From: Archivesica marissinica | Taxonomy: Eukaryota > Mollusca > Bivalvia > Venerida > Vesicomyidae | DNA: 64,000 nt | NCBI GenBank assembly: GCA_014843695.1 | Contig: CM026397.1 | Coordinates: forward strand, 38,203,952-38,267,951 | Reading direction: 5' to 3' | Shown here: piece after piece, positions 49,730 to 62,000 of the stretch | Layout of the letters: each line of letters starts with the position of its first letter | Position numbering within the stretch: the first letter of the stretch is position 1 | Notes under the pieces: model-generated | Told to the model about the DNA's origin: nothing | The model's database searches: none | What the model saw: only the letters and a program-made list of their open reading frames with translations | Program-made: the position numbers and the translations under genes

Positions 49730-50372
49730 ACAATAAATACCATGAGGAAACAAGCCATGTTACAATAAATATTCTGAGGACACGTGTTACAATAAATATT
49801 CAGCCATGTTACAATAAATATTCAGCCATGTTACAATAAGTATTCAGCCGTGTTACAATAAATATTCAGACATGTTACAATAAATATTCAGCCATGCTAC
49901 AATAAGTATTCAGCCGTGTTATAATAAATATTCTATGGACACATGTTACAATAAATATTCTATGGACACATGTTACAATAAATAATCTATGGACACATGT
50001 TACAATAATTAATCTATGGACACAATAAATAATCTATGGACACATGTTACAATAAATAATCTATGGACACATGTTACAATAAATAATATATGGACACATG
50101 TTACAATAAATAATCTATGGACACATGTTACAATAAATATTCTATGGACACATGTTACAATAAATAATCTATGGACACATGTTACAATAAATAATCTATG
50201 GACACATGTTACAATAAATAATCTATGGACACATGTTACAATAAATAATTTATGGACACATGTTACAATAAATAATCTATGGACACATGTTACAATAAAT
50301 ATTCTATGGACACATGTTACAATAAATAGTCTATGGACACATATTACAATAAATAATCTATGGACACATGTG
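49730..50372. repeat. 22- to 27-bp minisatellite carrying AATAAA
   Basis: Early copies (49770-49930) are about 22 bp (TTACAATAAATATTCAGCCA); later ones settle at 27 bp (CAATAAATAATCTATGGACA plus CATGTTA). The array starts in the kinase 3' flank, and its first unit includes the first poly(A) signal. Nearly every copy keeps AATAAA. The 27-bp length leaves ORFs of 120-146 codons open on both strands; they are not genes. Confidence 0.95.
49732..49737 (+). promoter_or_regulatory. Poly(A) signal of the kinase gene (first of many)
   Basis: AATAAA begins 10 bases after the stop codon. It is followed by 20 or more further AATAAA copies in the tandem array. Which one is used cannot be told. Confidence 0.55.
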
Positions 50373-50375
50373 AGA

Positions 50376-50535
50376 TAGTACGGTGGTCGCCAGATCGGAC
50401 AGGTTGGTTTTCTCCGGGTACTCCGGTTTCCTCCCTCCCAAATGACCACATTTACGCTTTCATCCGCGCCAACGAGAGTGATTAATATAAGTTGTTAGAA
50501 CTTGCTTCGCAATCGTTGTGAAATAAATAAAGTTT
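50376..50535 (+). mobile_element. SINE with Meta-like central domain, 5' truncated
   Basis: GGTTTTCTCCGGGTACTCCG and GTTTCCTCCCTCCC form the conserved central block seen in MetaSINE-type elements. The tail GAGTGATTAATATAAG with TTGCTTCGCAATCG and GAAATAAATAAAG is shared with 37960-38188. No tRNA head is visible next to the array. Confidence 0.75.
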
Positions 50536-50764
50536 AAACGTTAGTAAATATAAAATATATTGTATTTGCTCTAAAAGGAAGGAACGAACTACTAGTTGAA
50601 TAACATGATGTTACTATATAACATTTGAATTGGAATTTAATATTACATGTGACATCAAAAATTACCGTGTCCCTTCTCCGCCTTTGAAAATGCATGCATG
50701 TAACATGCGTGTGCTGCAATCTATGTATTTTGATTTTTTTGTTCATTTTGAAATATGTATACCT
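50536..50764. other. Spacer between SINE and 45-bp array
   Basis: AT-rich, nothing recognised. Confidence 0.5.
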
Positions 50765-53700
50765 TGTACATTAATACATGTATAACCATATACCTATTTG
50801 TATACCTTGTACATTAATGTACATGTATAACCATATACCTATTTGTATACCTTGTACATTAATGTACATGTATAACCATATACCTATTTGTATACCTTGT
50901 ACATTAACGTACATGTATAACCATATACCTATTTGTATACCTTGTACATTAATGTACATGTATAACCATATACCTATTTGTATACCTTGTACATTAATGT
51001 ATATACCTATTTGTATACCTTGTACATTAACGTACATGTATAACCATATACCTATTTGTATACCTTGTACATTAACGTACATGTATAACCATATACCTAT
51101 TTGTATACCTTGTACATTAACGTACATGTATAACCATATACCTATTTGTATACCTTGTACATTAACGTACATGTATAACCATATACCTATTTGTATACCT
51201 TGTACATTAACGTACATGTATAACCATATACCTATTTGTATACCTTGTACATTAACGTACATGTATAACCATATACCTATTTGTATACCTTGTACATTAA
51301 TGTACATGTATAACCATATACCTATTTGTATACCTTGTACATTAATGTACATGTATAACCATATACCTATTTGTATACCTTGTACATTAATGTACATGTA
51401 TAACCATATACCTATTTGTATACCTTGTACATTAATGTACATGTATAACCATATACCTATTTGTATACCTTGTACATTAATGTACATGTATAACCATATA
51501 CCTATTTGTATACCTTGTACATTAACGTACATGTATAACCATATACCTATTTGTATACCTTGTACATTAATGTACATGTATAACCATATACCTATTTGTA
51601 TACCTTGTACATTAATGTACATGTATAACCATATACCTATTTGTATACCTTGTACATTAATGTACATGTATAACCATATACCTATTTGTATACCTTGTAC
51701 ATTAACGTACATGTATAACCATATACCTATTTGTATACCTTGTACATTAACGTACATGTATAACCATATACCTATTTGTATACCTTGTACATTAACGTAC
51801 ATGTATAACCATATACCTATTTGTATACCTTGTACATTAATGTACATGTATAACCATATACCTATTTGTATACCTTGTACATTAACGTACATGTATAACC
51901 ATATACCTATTTGTATACCTTGTACATTAACGTACATGTATAACCATATACCTATTTGTATACCTTGTACATTAACGTACATGTATAACCATATACCTAT
52001 TTGTATACCTTGTACATTAACGTACATGTATAACCATATACCTATTTGTATACCTTGTACATTAATGTACATGTATAACCATATACCTATTTGTATACCT
52101 TGTACATTAATGTACATGTATAACCATATACCTATTTGTATACCTTGTACATTAATGTACATGTATAACCATATACCTATTTGTATACCTTGTACATTAA
52201 TGTACATGTATAACCATATACCTATTTGTATACCTTGTACATTAATGTACATGTATAACCATATACCTATTTGTATACCTTGTACATTAACGTACATGTA
52301 TAACCATATACCTATTTGTATACCTTGTACATTAACGTACATGTATAACCATATACCTATTTGTATACCTTGTACATTAACGTACATGTATAACCATATA
52401 CCTATTTGTATACCTTGTACATTAACGTACATGTATAACCATATACCTATTTGTATACCTTGTACATTAATGTACATGTATAACCATATACCTATTTGTA
52501 TACCTTGTACATTAATGTACATGTATAACCATATACCTATTTGTATACCTTGTACATTAACGTACATGTATAACCATATACCTATTTGTATACCTTGTAC
52601 ATTAACGTACATGTATAACCATATACCTATTTGTATACCTTGTACATTAACGTACATGTATAACCATATACCTATTTGTATACCTTGTACATTAATGTAC
52701 ATGTATAACCATATACCTATTTGTATACCTTGTACATTAATGTACATGTATAACCATATACCTATTTGTATACCTTGTACATTAATGTATATACCTATTT
52801 GTATACCTTGTACATTAACGTACATGTATAACCATATACCTATTTGTATACCTTGTACATTAACGTACATGTATAACCATATACCTATTTGTATACCTTG
52901 TACATTAACGTACATGTATAACCATATACCTATTTGTATACCTTGTACATTAATGTACATGTATAACCATATACCTATTTGTATACCTTGTACATTAATG
53001 TACATGTATAACCATATACCTATTTGTATACCTTGTACATTAATGTACATGTATAACCATATACCTATTTGTATACCTTGTACATTAATGTACATGTATA
53101 ACCATATACCTATTTGTATACCTTGTACATTAATGTATATACCTATTTGTATACCTTGTACATTAACGTACATGTATAACCATATACCTATTTGTATACC
53201 TTGTACATTAACGTACATGTATAACCATATACCTATTTGTATACCTTGTACATTAATGTACATGTATAACCATATACCTATTTGTATACCTTGTACATTA
53301 ACGTACATGTATAACCATATACCTATTTGTATACCTTGTACATTAATGTACATGTATAACCATATACCTATTTGTATACCTTGTACATTAACGTACATGT
53401 ATAACCATATACCTATTTGTATACCTTGTACATTAACGTACATGTATAACCATATACCTATTTGTATACCTTGTACATTAACGTACATGTATAACCATAT
53501 ACCTATTTGTATACCTTGTACATTAACGTACATGTATAACCATATACCTATTTGTATACCTTGTACATTAATGTACATGTATAACCATATACCTATTTGT
53601 ATACCTTGTACATTAATGTATATACCTATTTGTATACCTTGTACATTAACGTACATGTATAACCATATACCTATTTGTATACCTTGTACATTAACGTACA

Positions 53701-54538
53701 TGTATAACCATATACCTATTTGTATACCTTGTACATTAATGTATATACCTATTTGTATACCTTGTACATTAACGTACATGTATAACCATATACCTATTTG
53801 TATACCTTGTACATTAACGTACATGTATAACCATATACCTATTTGTATACCTTGTACATTAACGTACATGTATAACCATATACCTATTTGTATACCTTGT
53901 ACATTAATGTACATGTATAACCATATACCTATTTGTATACCTTGTACATTAATGTACATGTATAACCATATACCTATTTGTATACCTTGTACATTAATGT
54001 ACATGTATAACCATATACCTATTTGTATACCTTGTACATTAACGTACATGTATAACCATATACCTATTTGTATACCTTGTACATTAACGTACATGTATAA
54101 CCATATACCTATTTGTATACCTTGTACATTAACGTACATGTATAACCATATACCTATTTGTATACCTTGTACATTAAGTACATGTATAACCATATACCTA
54201 TTTGTATACCTGTACATTACGTACATGTATAACCATATACCTATTTGTATACCTTGTACATTAATGTACATGTATACCATATACCTATTTGTATACCTTG
54301 TACATTAACGTACATGTATAACCATATACCTATTTGTATACCTTGTACATTAATGTACATGTATAACCATATACCTATTTGTATACCTTGTACATTAATG
54401 TACATGTATAACCATATACCTATTTGTATACCTTGTACATTAACGTACATGTATAACCATATACCTATTTGTATACCTTGTACATTAACGTACATGTATA
54501 ACCATATACCTATTTGTATACCTTGTACATTAACGTAC
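50765..54538. repeat. 45-bp minisatellite (about 85 copies before the gap)
   Basis: The unit is GTACATTAATGTACATGTAT, AACCATATACCTATTTGTAT and ACCTT. Copies are almost identical except for a two-state site, TAATGTAC or TAACGTAC, and a recurring shortened unit (27 bp; TTAATGTATATACC, about 50995, 52785, 53130, 53615 and 53730). The T form makes the 14-bp palindrome GTACATTAATGTAC. Because 45 is a multiple of three, ORFs of nearly 1,200 codons are open on both strands; they are not genes. Confidence 0.97.
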
Positions 54539-55538
54539 NNNNNNNNNNNNNNNNNNNNNNNNNNNNNNNNNNNNNNNNNNNNNNNNNNNNNNNNNNNNNN
54601 NNNNNNNNNNNNNNNNNNNNNNNNNNNNNNNNNNNNNNNNNNNNNNNNNNNNNNNNNNNNNNNNNNNNNNNNNNNNNNNNNNNNNNNNNNNNNNNNNNNN
54701 NNNNNNNNNNNNNNNNNNNNNNNNNNNNNNNNNNNNNNNNNNNNNNNNNNNNNNNNNNNNNNNNNNNNNNNNNNNNNNNNNNNNNNNNNNNNNNNNNNNN
54801 NNNNNNNNNNNNNNNNNNNNNNNNNNNNNNNNNNNNNNNNNNNNNNNNNNNNNNNNNNNNNNNNNNNNNNNNNNNNNNNNNNNNNNNNNNNNNNNNNNNN
54901 NNNNNNNNNNNNNNNNNNNNNNNNNNNNNNNNNNNNNNNNNNNNNNNNNNNNNNNNNNNNNNNNNNNNNNNNNNNNNNNNNNNNNNNNNNNNNNNNNNNN
55001 NNNNNNNNNNNNNNNNNNNNNNNNNNNNNNNNNNNNNNNNNNNNNNNNNNNNNNNNNNNNNNNNNNNNNNNNNNNNNNNNNNNNNNNNNNNNNNNNNNNN
55101 NNNNNNNNNNNNNNNNNNNNNNNNNNNNNNNNNNNNNNNNNNNNNNNNNNNNNNNNNNNNNNNNNNNNNNNNNNNNNNNNNNNNNNNNNNNNNNNNNNNN
55201 NNNNNNNNNNNNNNNNNNNNNNNNNNNNNNNNNNNNNNNNNNNNNNNNNNNNNNNNNNNNNNNNNNNNNNNNNNNNNNNNNNNNNNNNNNNNNNNNNNNN
55301 NNNNNNNNNNNNNNNNNNNNNNNNNNNNNNNNNNNNNNNNNNNNNNNNNNNNNNNNNNNNNNNNNNNNNNNNNNNNNNNNNNNNNNNNNNNNNNNNNNNN
55401 NNNNNNNNNNNNNNNNNNNNNNNNNNNNNNNNNNNNNNNNNNNNNNNNNNNNNNNNNNNNNNNNNNNNNNNNNNNNNNNNNNNNNNNNNNNNNNNNNNNN
55501 NNNNNNNNNNNNNNNNNNNNNNNNNNNNNNNNNNNNNN
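54539..55538. other. Assembly gap, 1000 N
   Basis: Placeholder gap between the 45-bp and 52-bp arrays; the right end of one and the left end of the other are both lost. Confidence 0.99.
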
Positions 55539-56035
55539 TTACCCACAAGCCACCTGTATAGATCATTAGTTAGGAACAATATAGTAAGAGTTACCCACAA
55601 GCCACCTGTAGAGATCATTAGTTAGGAACAATACAGTAAGAGTTACCCACAAGCCACCTGTATGGATCATTAGTTAGGAACAATACAGTAAGAGTTACCC
55701 ACAAGCCACCTGTATGGATCATTAGTTAGGAACAATACAGTAAGAGTTACCCACACGCCACCTGTATGGATCATTAGTTAGAAACAATACAGTAAGAGTT
55801 ACCCACACGCCACCTGTATGGATCATTAGTTAGGAACAATATAGTAAGAGTTACCCACAAGCCACCTGTATGGATCATTAGTTAGGAACAATACAGTAAG
55901 AGTTACCCACAAGCCACCTGTATGGATCATTAGTTAGGAACAATACAGTAAGAGTTACCCACAAGCCACCTGTATGGATCATTAGTTAGGAACAATACAG
56001 TAAGAGTTACCCACAAGCCACCTGTATGGAACATT
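55539..56035. repeat. 52-bp minisatellite (about 9.5 copies)
   Basis: The unit contains TTACCCACAAGCCACCTGTA, TGGATCATTAGTTAGGAACA and ATACAGTAAGAG. Low divergence. Its left end is in the gap. Confidence 0.95.
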
Positions 56036-56084
56036 ACAATTTGACACATTGTGTGATTATATTATGATTCCTTGTAGAGAATTG

Positions 56085-59000
56085 TAGTATAATGTATGTA
56101 TTGCTTGTTTCATGTGACTCCATGTATGATTGTATTACTTGTTCCGTGCCACTCCATGTATGATTGTATTACTCGTTCTTTGCCACTCCATGTACGACTA
56201 TATGACTCGTTCCATGCGACTCCATGTACGATTGTATTACTCGTTCCGTGCGACTCCATGTATGATTGTATTACTCGTTCCGTGCGACTCCATGTATGAT
56301 TGTATTACTCGTTCCATGCGACTCCATGTATGATTGTATTACTCGTTCCATGTGACTCCATGTATGATTGTATTACTCGTTCCATGTGACTCCATGTACG
56401 ATTGTATTACTTGTTCCGTGTGACTCCATGTATGATTGTATTACTCATCCCGTGCGACTCCATGTATGATTGTATTACTCGTTCCATGTGACTCCATGTA
56501 TGATTATATTACTCGTTCTGTGCCACTGACTCCATGTATGATTGTATTACTCGTTCCGTGCGACTCCATGTATGATTGTATTACTCTTTCCGTGTTACTC
56601 CATGTATGATTGTATTACTCGTTCCATGCGACTCCATGTATGATTGTATTACTCGTTCCATGTGACTCCATGTATGATTGTATTACTCGTTCCATGCGAC
56701 TCCATGTATGATTGTATTACTCATTCCATGCGACTCCATGTATGATTGTATTACTCATCCCGTGCGACTCCATGTATGATTGTATTACTCGTTCCGTGCG
56801 ACTCCATGTATGATTGTATTACTCGTTCCGTGCGACTCCATGTATGATTGTATTACTCGTTCCGTGCGACTCCATGTATGATTGTATTACTCGTTCCGTG
56901 CGACTCCATGTACGATTGTATTACTTGTTCCGTGTGACTCCATGTATGATTGTATTACTCATCCCGTGCGACTCCATGTATGATTGTATTACTCGTTCCA
57001 TGTGACTCCATGTATGATTATATTACTCGTTCTGTGCCACTGACTCCATGTATGATTGTATTACTCGTTCCGTGCGACTCCATGTATGATTGTATTACTC
57101 TTTCCGTGTTACTCCATGTATGATTGTATTACTCGTTCCATGTGACTCCATTTATGATTGTATTACTCGTTCCATGTGACTCCATGTATGATTGTATTAC
57201 TCTTTCCGTGCGACTCCATGTATGATTGTATTACTCATCCCGTGCGACTCCATGTATGATTGTATTACTCTTTCCGTGCGACTCCATGTATGATTGTATT
57301 ACTCTTTCCGTGTTACTCCATGTATGATTGTATTACTCGTTCCATGCGACTCCATGTACGATTGTATTACTCGTTCCGTGCGACTCCATGTATGATTGTA
57401 TTACTCGTTCCATGTGACTCCATGTATGATTATATTACTCGTTCTGTGCCACTGACTCCATGTATGATTGTATTACTCGTTCCGTGCGACTCCATGTATG
57501 ATTGTATTACTCTTTCCGTGTTACTCTATGTATGATTGTATTACTCGTTCCATGTGACTCCATGTATGATTGTATTACTCGTTCCGTGCGACTCCATGTA
57601 TGATTGTATTACTTGTTCCGTGCGACTCCATGTATGATTGTATTACTCGTTCCGTGCGACTCCATGTATGATTGTATTACTCGTTCCGTGCGACTCCATG
57701 TACGATTGTATTACTTGTTCCGTGCGACTCCATGTATGATTGTATTACTCGATCCGTGCGACTCCATGTATGATTGTATTACTCGTTCCATGCGACTCCA
57801 TGTATGATTGTATTACTCGTTCCATGTGACTCCATGTATGATTATATTACTCGTTCTGTGCCACTGACTCCATGTATGATTGTATTACTCGTTCCGTGCG
57901 ACTCCATGTATGATTGTATTACTCTTTCCGTGTTACTCCATGTATGATTGTATTACTCGTTCCATGTGACTCCATGTATGATTGTATTACTCGTTCCGTG
58001 CGACTCCATGTATGATTGTATTACTTGTTCCGTGCGACTCCATGTATGATTGTATTACTCGTTCCGTGCGACTCCATGTATGATTGTATTACTCGTTCCG
58101 TGCGACTCCATGTACGATTGTATTACTTGTTCCGTGCGACTCCATGTATGATTGTATTACTCGATCCGTGCGACTCCATGTATGATTGTATTACTCGTTC
58201 CATGCGACTCCATGTACGATTGTATTACTTGTTCCGTGTGACTCCATGTATGATTGTATTACTCATCCCGTGCGACTCCATGTATGATTGTATTACTCGT
58301 TCCATGTGACTCCATGTATGATTATATTACTCGTTCTGTGCCACTGACTCCATGTATGATTGTATTACTCGTTCCGTGCGACTCCATGTATGATTGTATT
58401 ACTCGTTCCGTGCGACTCCATGTATGATTGTATTACTCGTTCCATGCGACTCCATGTACTATTGTATTACTCGTTCCGTGCGACTCCATGTATGATTGTA
58501 TTACTTGTTCCGTGCGACTCCATGTATGATTGTATTACTCGTTCCGTGCGACTCCATGTACGATTGTATTACTCATTCCATGCGACTCCATGTATGATTG
58601 TATTACTCATTCCATGCGACTCCATGTACGACTATATTACTCATTCCATGCGACTCCATGTACGATTGTATTACTCGTTCCATGCGACTCCATGTACGAT
58701 TGTATTACTCATCCCGTGCGACTCCATGTATGATTGTATTACTCGTTCCGTGCGACTCCATATATGATTGTATTACTCGTTCCGTGCGACTCCATGTATG
58801 ATTGTATTACTCGTTCCATGCGACTCCATGTATGATTGTATTACTCGTCCCGTGCGACTCCATGTATGATTGTATTACTCGTTCCGTGCGACTCCATGTA
58901 TGATTGTATTACTCATCCCGTGCGACTCCATGTACGATTGTATTACTCATCCCGTGCGACTCCATGTACGATTGTATTACTCGTTCCATGCGACTCCATG

Positions 59001-62000
59001 TATGATTGTATTACTCGTTCCATGCTACTCCATGTATGATGTATTACTCGTTCCGTGTTACTCCATGTATGATTGTATTACTCATTCCATGTCTCCATGT
59101 ATGATTGTATTACTCATTCCATGCGACTCCATGTACGATTGTATTACTCATTCTGTGCCACTGACTCCATGTATGATTGTATTACTCATTCCATGCGACT
59201 CCATGTATGATTGTATTACTCATTCCATGTGACTCCATGTACGATTGTATTACTCATTCTGTGCCACTGACTCCATGTATGATTGTATTACTCATTCCAT
59301 GCGACTCCATGTAAGATTGTATTACTCATTCTGTGCCACTGACTCCATGTATGATTGTATTACTCATTCCATGCGACTCCATGTATGATTGTATTACTCA
59401 TTCCATGTGACTCCATGTACGATTGTATTACTCATTCTGTGCCACTGACTCCATGTATGATTGTATTACTCGTTCCGTGCGACTCCATGTATGATTGTAT
59501 TACTCATCTGTGACTCCATGTACGATTGTATTACTCTTTCCGTGCCACTCCATGTATGATTGTATTACTCGTTCCGTGCGACTCCATGTATGATTGTATT
59601 ACTCGTTCCGTGCGACTCCATGTATGATTGTATTACTTGTTCCATGCGACTCCATGTACGATTGTATTACTCGTTCTGTGCCACTCCATGTATGATTGTA
59701 TTACTCATTCCGTGCGACTCCATATATGATTGTATTACTCGTTCCGTGCGACTCCATGTATGATTGTATTACTCGTTCCGTGCGACTCCATGTATGATTG
59801 TATTACTCGTTCCGTGCGACTCCATATATGATTGTATTACTCGTTCCGTGCGACTCCATGTATGATTGTATTACTCGTTCCATGCGACTCCATGTATGAT
59901 TGTATTACTCGTCCCGTGCGACTCCATGTATGATTGTATTACTCGTTCCGTGCGACTCCATGTATGATTGTATTACTCGTTCCGTGCGACTCCATGTATG
60001 ATTGTATTACTCATCCCGTGCCACTCCATGCACGATTGTATTACTCGTTCTGTGCCACTCCATGTATGATTGTATTACTCATCCCGTGCGACTCCATGTA
60101 TGATTGTATTACTCGTTCCATGTGACTCCATGTATGATTATATTACTCGTTCTGTGCCACTGACTCCATGTATGATTGTATTACTCGTTCCGTGCGACTC
60201 CATGTATGATTGTATTACTCGTTCCGTGCGACTCCATGTATGATTGTATTACTCGTTCCATGCGACTCCATGTACTATTGTATTACTCGTTCCGTGCGAC
60301 TCCATGTATGATTGTATTACTTGTTCCGTGCGACTCCATGTATGATTGTATTACTCGTTCCGTGCGACTCCATGTACGATTGTATTACTCATTCCATGCG
60401 ACTCCATGTATGATTGTATTACTCATTCCATGCGACTCCATGTACGACTATATTACTCATTCCATGCGACTCCATGTACGATTGTATTACTCGTTCCATG
60501 CGACTCCATGTACGATTGTATTACTCATCCCGCGACTCCATGTATGATTGTATTACTCGTTCCGTGCGACTCCATATATGATTGTATTACTCGTTCCGTG
60601 CGACTCCATGTATGATTGTATTACTCGTTCCATGCGACTCCATGTATGATTGTATTACTCGTCCCGTGCGACTCCATGTATGATTGTATTACTCGTTCCG
60701 TGTTACTCCATGTATGATTGTATTACTCGTTCCGTGTTACTCCATGTATGATTGTATTACTCATTCCATGTGACTCCATGTACGATTGTATTACTCATTC
60801 TGTGCCACTGACTCCATGTATGATTGTATTACTCATTCCATGCGACTCCATGTATGATTGTATTACTCATTCCATGTGACTCCATGTACGATTGTATTAC
60901 TCATTCTGTGCCACTGACTCCATGTATGATTGTATTACTCATTCCATGCGACTCCATGTACGATTGTATTACTCATTCTGTGCCACTGACTCCATGTATG
61001 ATTGTATTACTCATTCCATGCGACTCCATGTATGATTGTATTACTCATTCCATGTGACTCCATGTACGATTGTATTACTCATTCTGTGCCACTGACTCCA
61101 TGTATGATTGTATTACTCATTCCATGCGACTCCATGTACGATTGTATTACTCATTCTGTGCCACTGACTCCATGTATGATTGTATTACTCATTCCATGCG
61201 ACTCCATGTATGATTGTATTACTCATTCCATGTGACTCCATGTACGATTGTATTACTCATTCTGTGCCACTGACTCCATGTATGATTGTATTACTCGTTC
61301 CGTGCGACTCCATGTATGATTGTATTACTCATTCCATGTGACTCCATGTACGATTGTATTACTCTTTCCGTGCCACTCCATGTATGATTGTATTACTCGT
61401 TCCGTGCGACTCCATGTATGATTGTATTACTCGTTCCGTGCGACTCCATGTATGATTGTATTACTCGTTCCATGCGACTCCATGTACGATTGTATTACTC
61501 GTTCTGTGCCACTCCATGTATGATTGTATTACTCATTCCGTGCGACTCCATATATGATTGTATTACTCGTTCCGTGCGACTCCATGTATGATTGTATTAC
61601 TCGTTCCGTGCGACTCCATGTATGATTGTATTACTCGTTCCGTGCGACTCCATATATGATTGTATTACTCGTTCCGTGCGACTCCATGTATGATTGTATT
61701 ACTCGTTCCATGCGACTCCATGTATGATTGTATTACTCGTCCCGTGCGACTCCATGTATGATTGTATTACTCGTTCCGTGCGACTCCATGTATGATTGTA
61801 TTACTCGTTCCGTGCGACTCCATGTATGATTGTATTACTCATCCCGTGCCACTCCATGCACGATTGTATTACTCGTTCTGTGCCACTCCATGTATGATTG
61901 TATTACTCGTTCCGTGCGACTCCATGTATGATTGTATTACTCGTTCCATGCGACTCCATGTACGATTGTATTACTCGTTCTGTGCCACTCCATGTATGAT

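Noticed and set aside
50771..54308. Plus- and minus-strand ORFs of nearly 1,200 codons
   Set aside because: The 45-bp unit is a multiple of three without stops in these frames, so both strands stay open. The peptide is a 15-residue repeat with no start context or splice evidence, and the units continue unchanged outside the ORFs.
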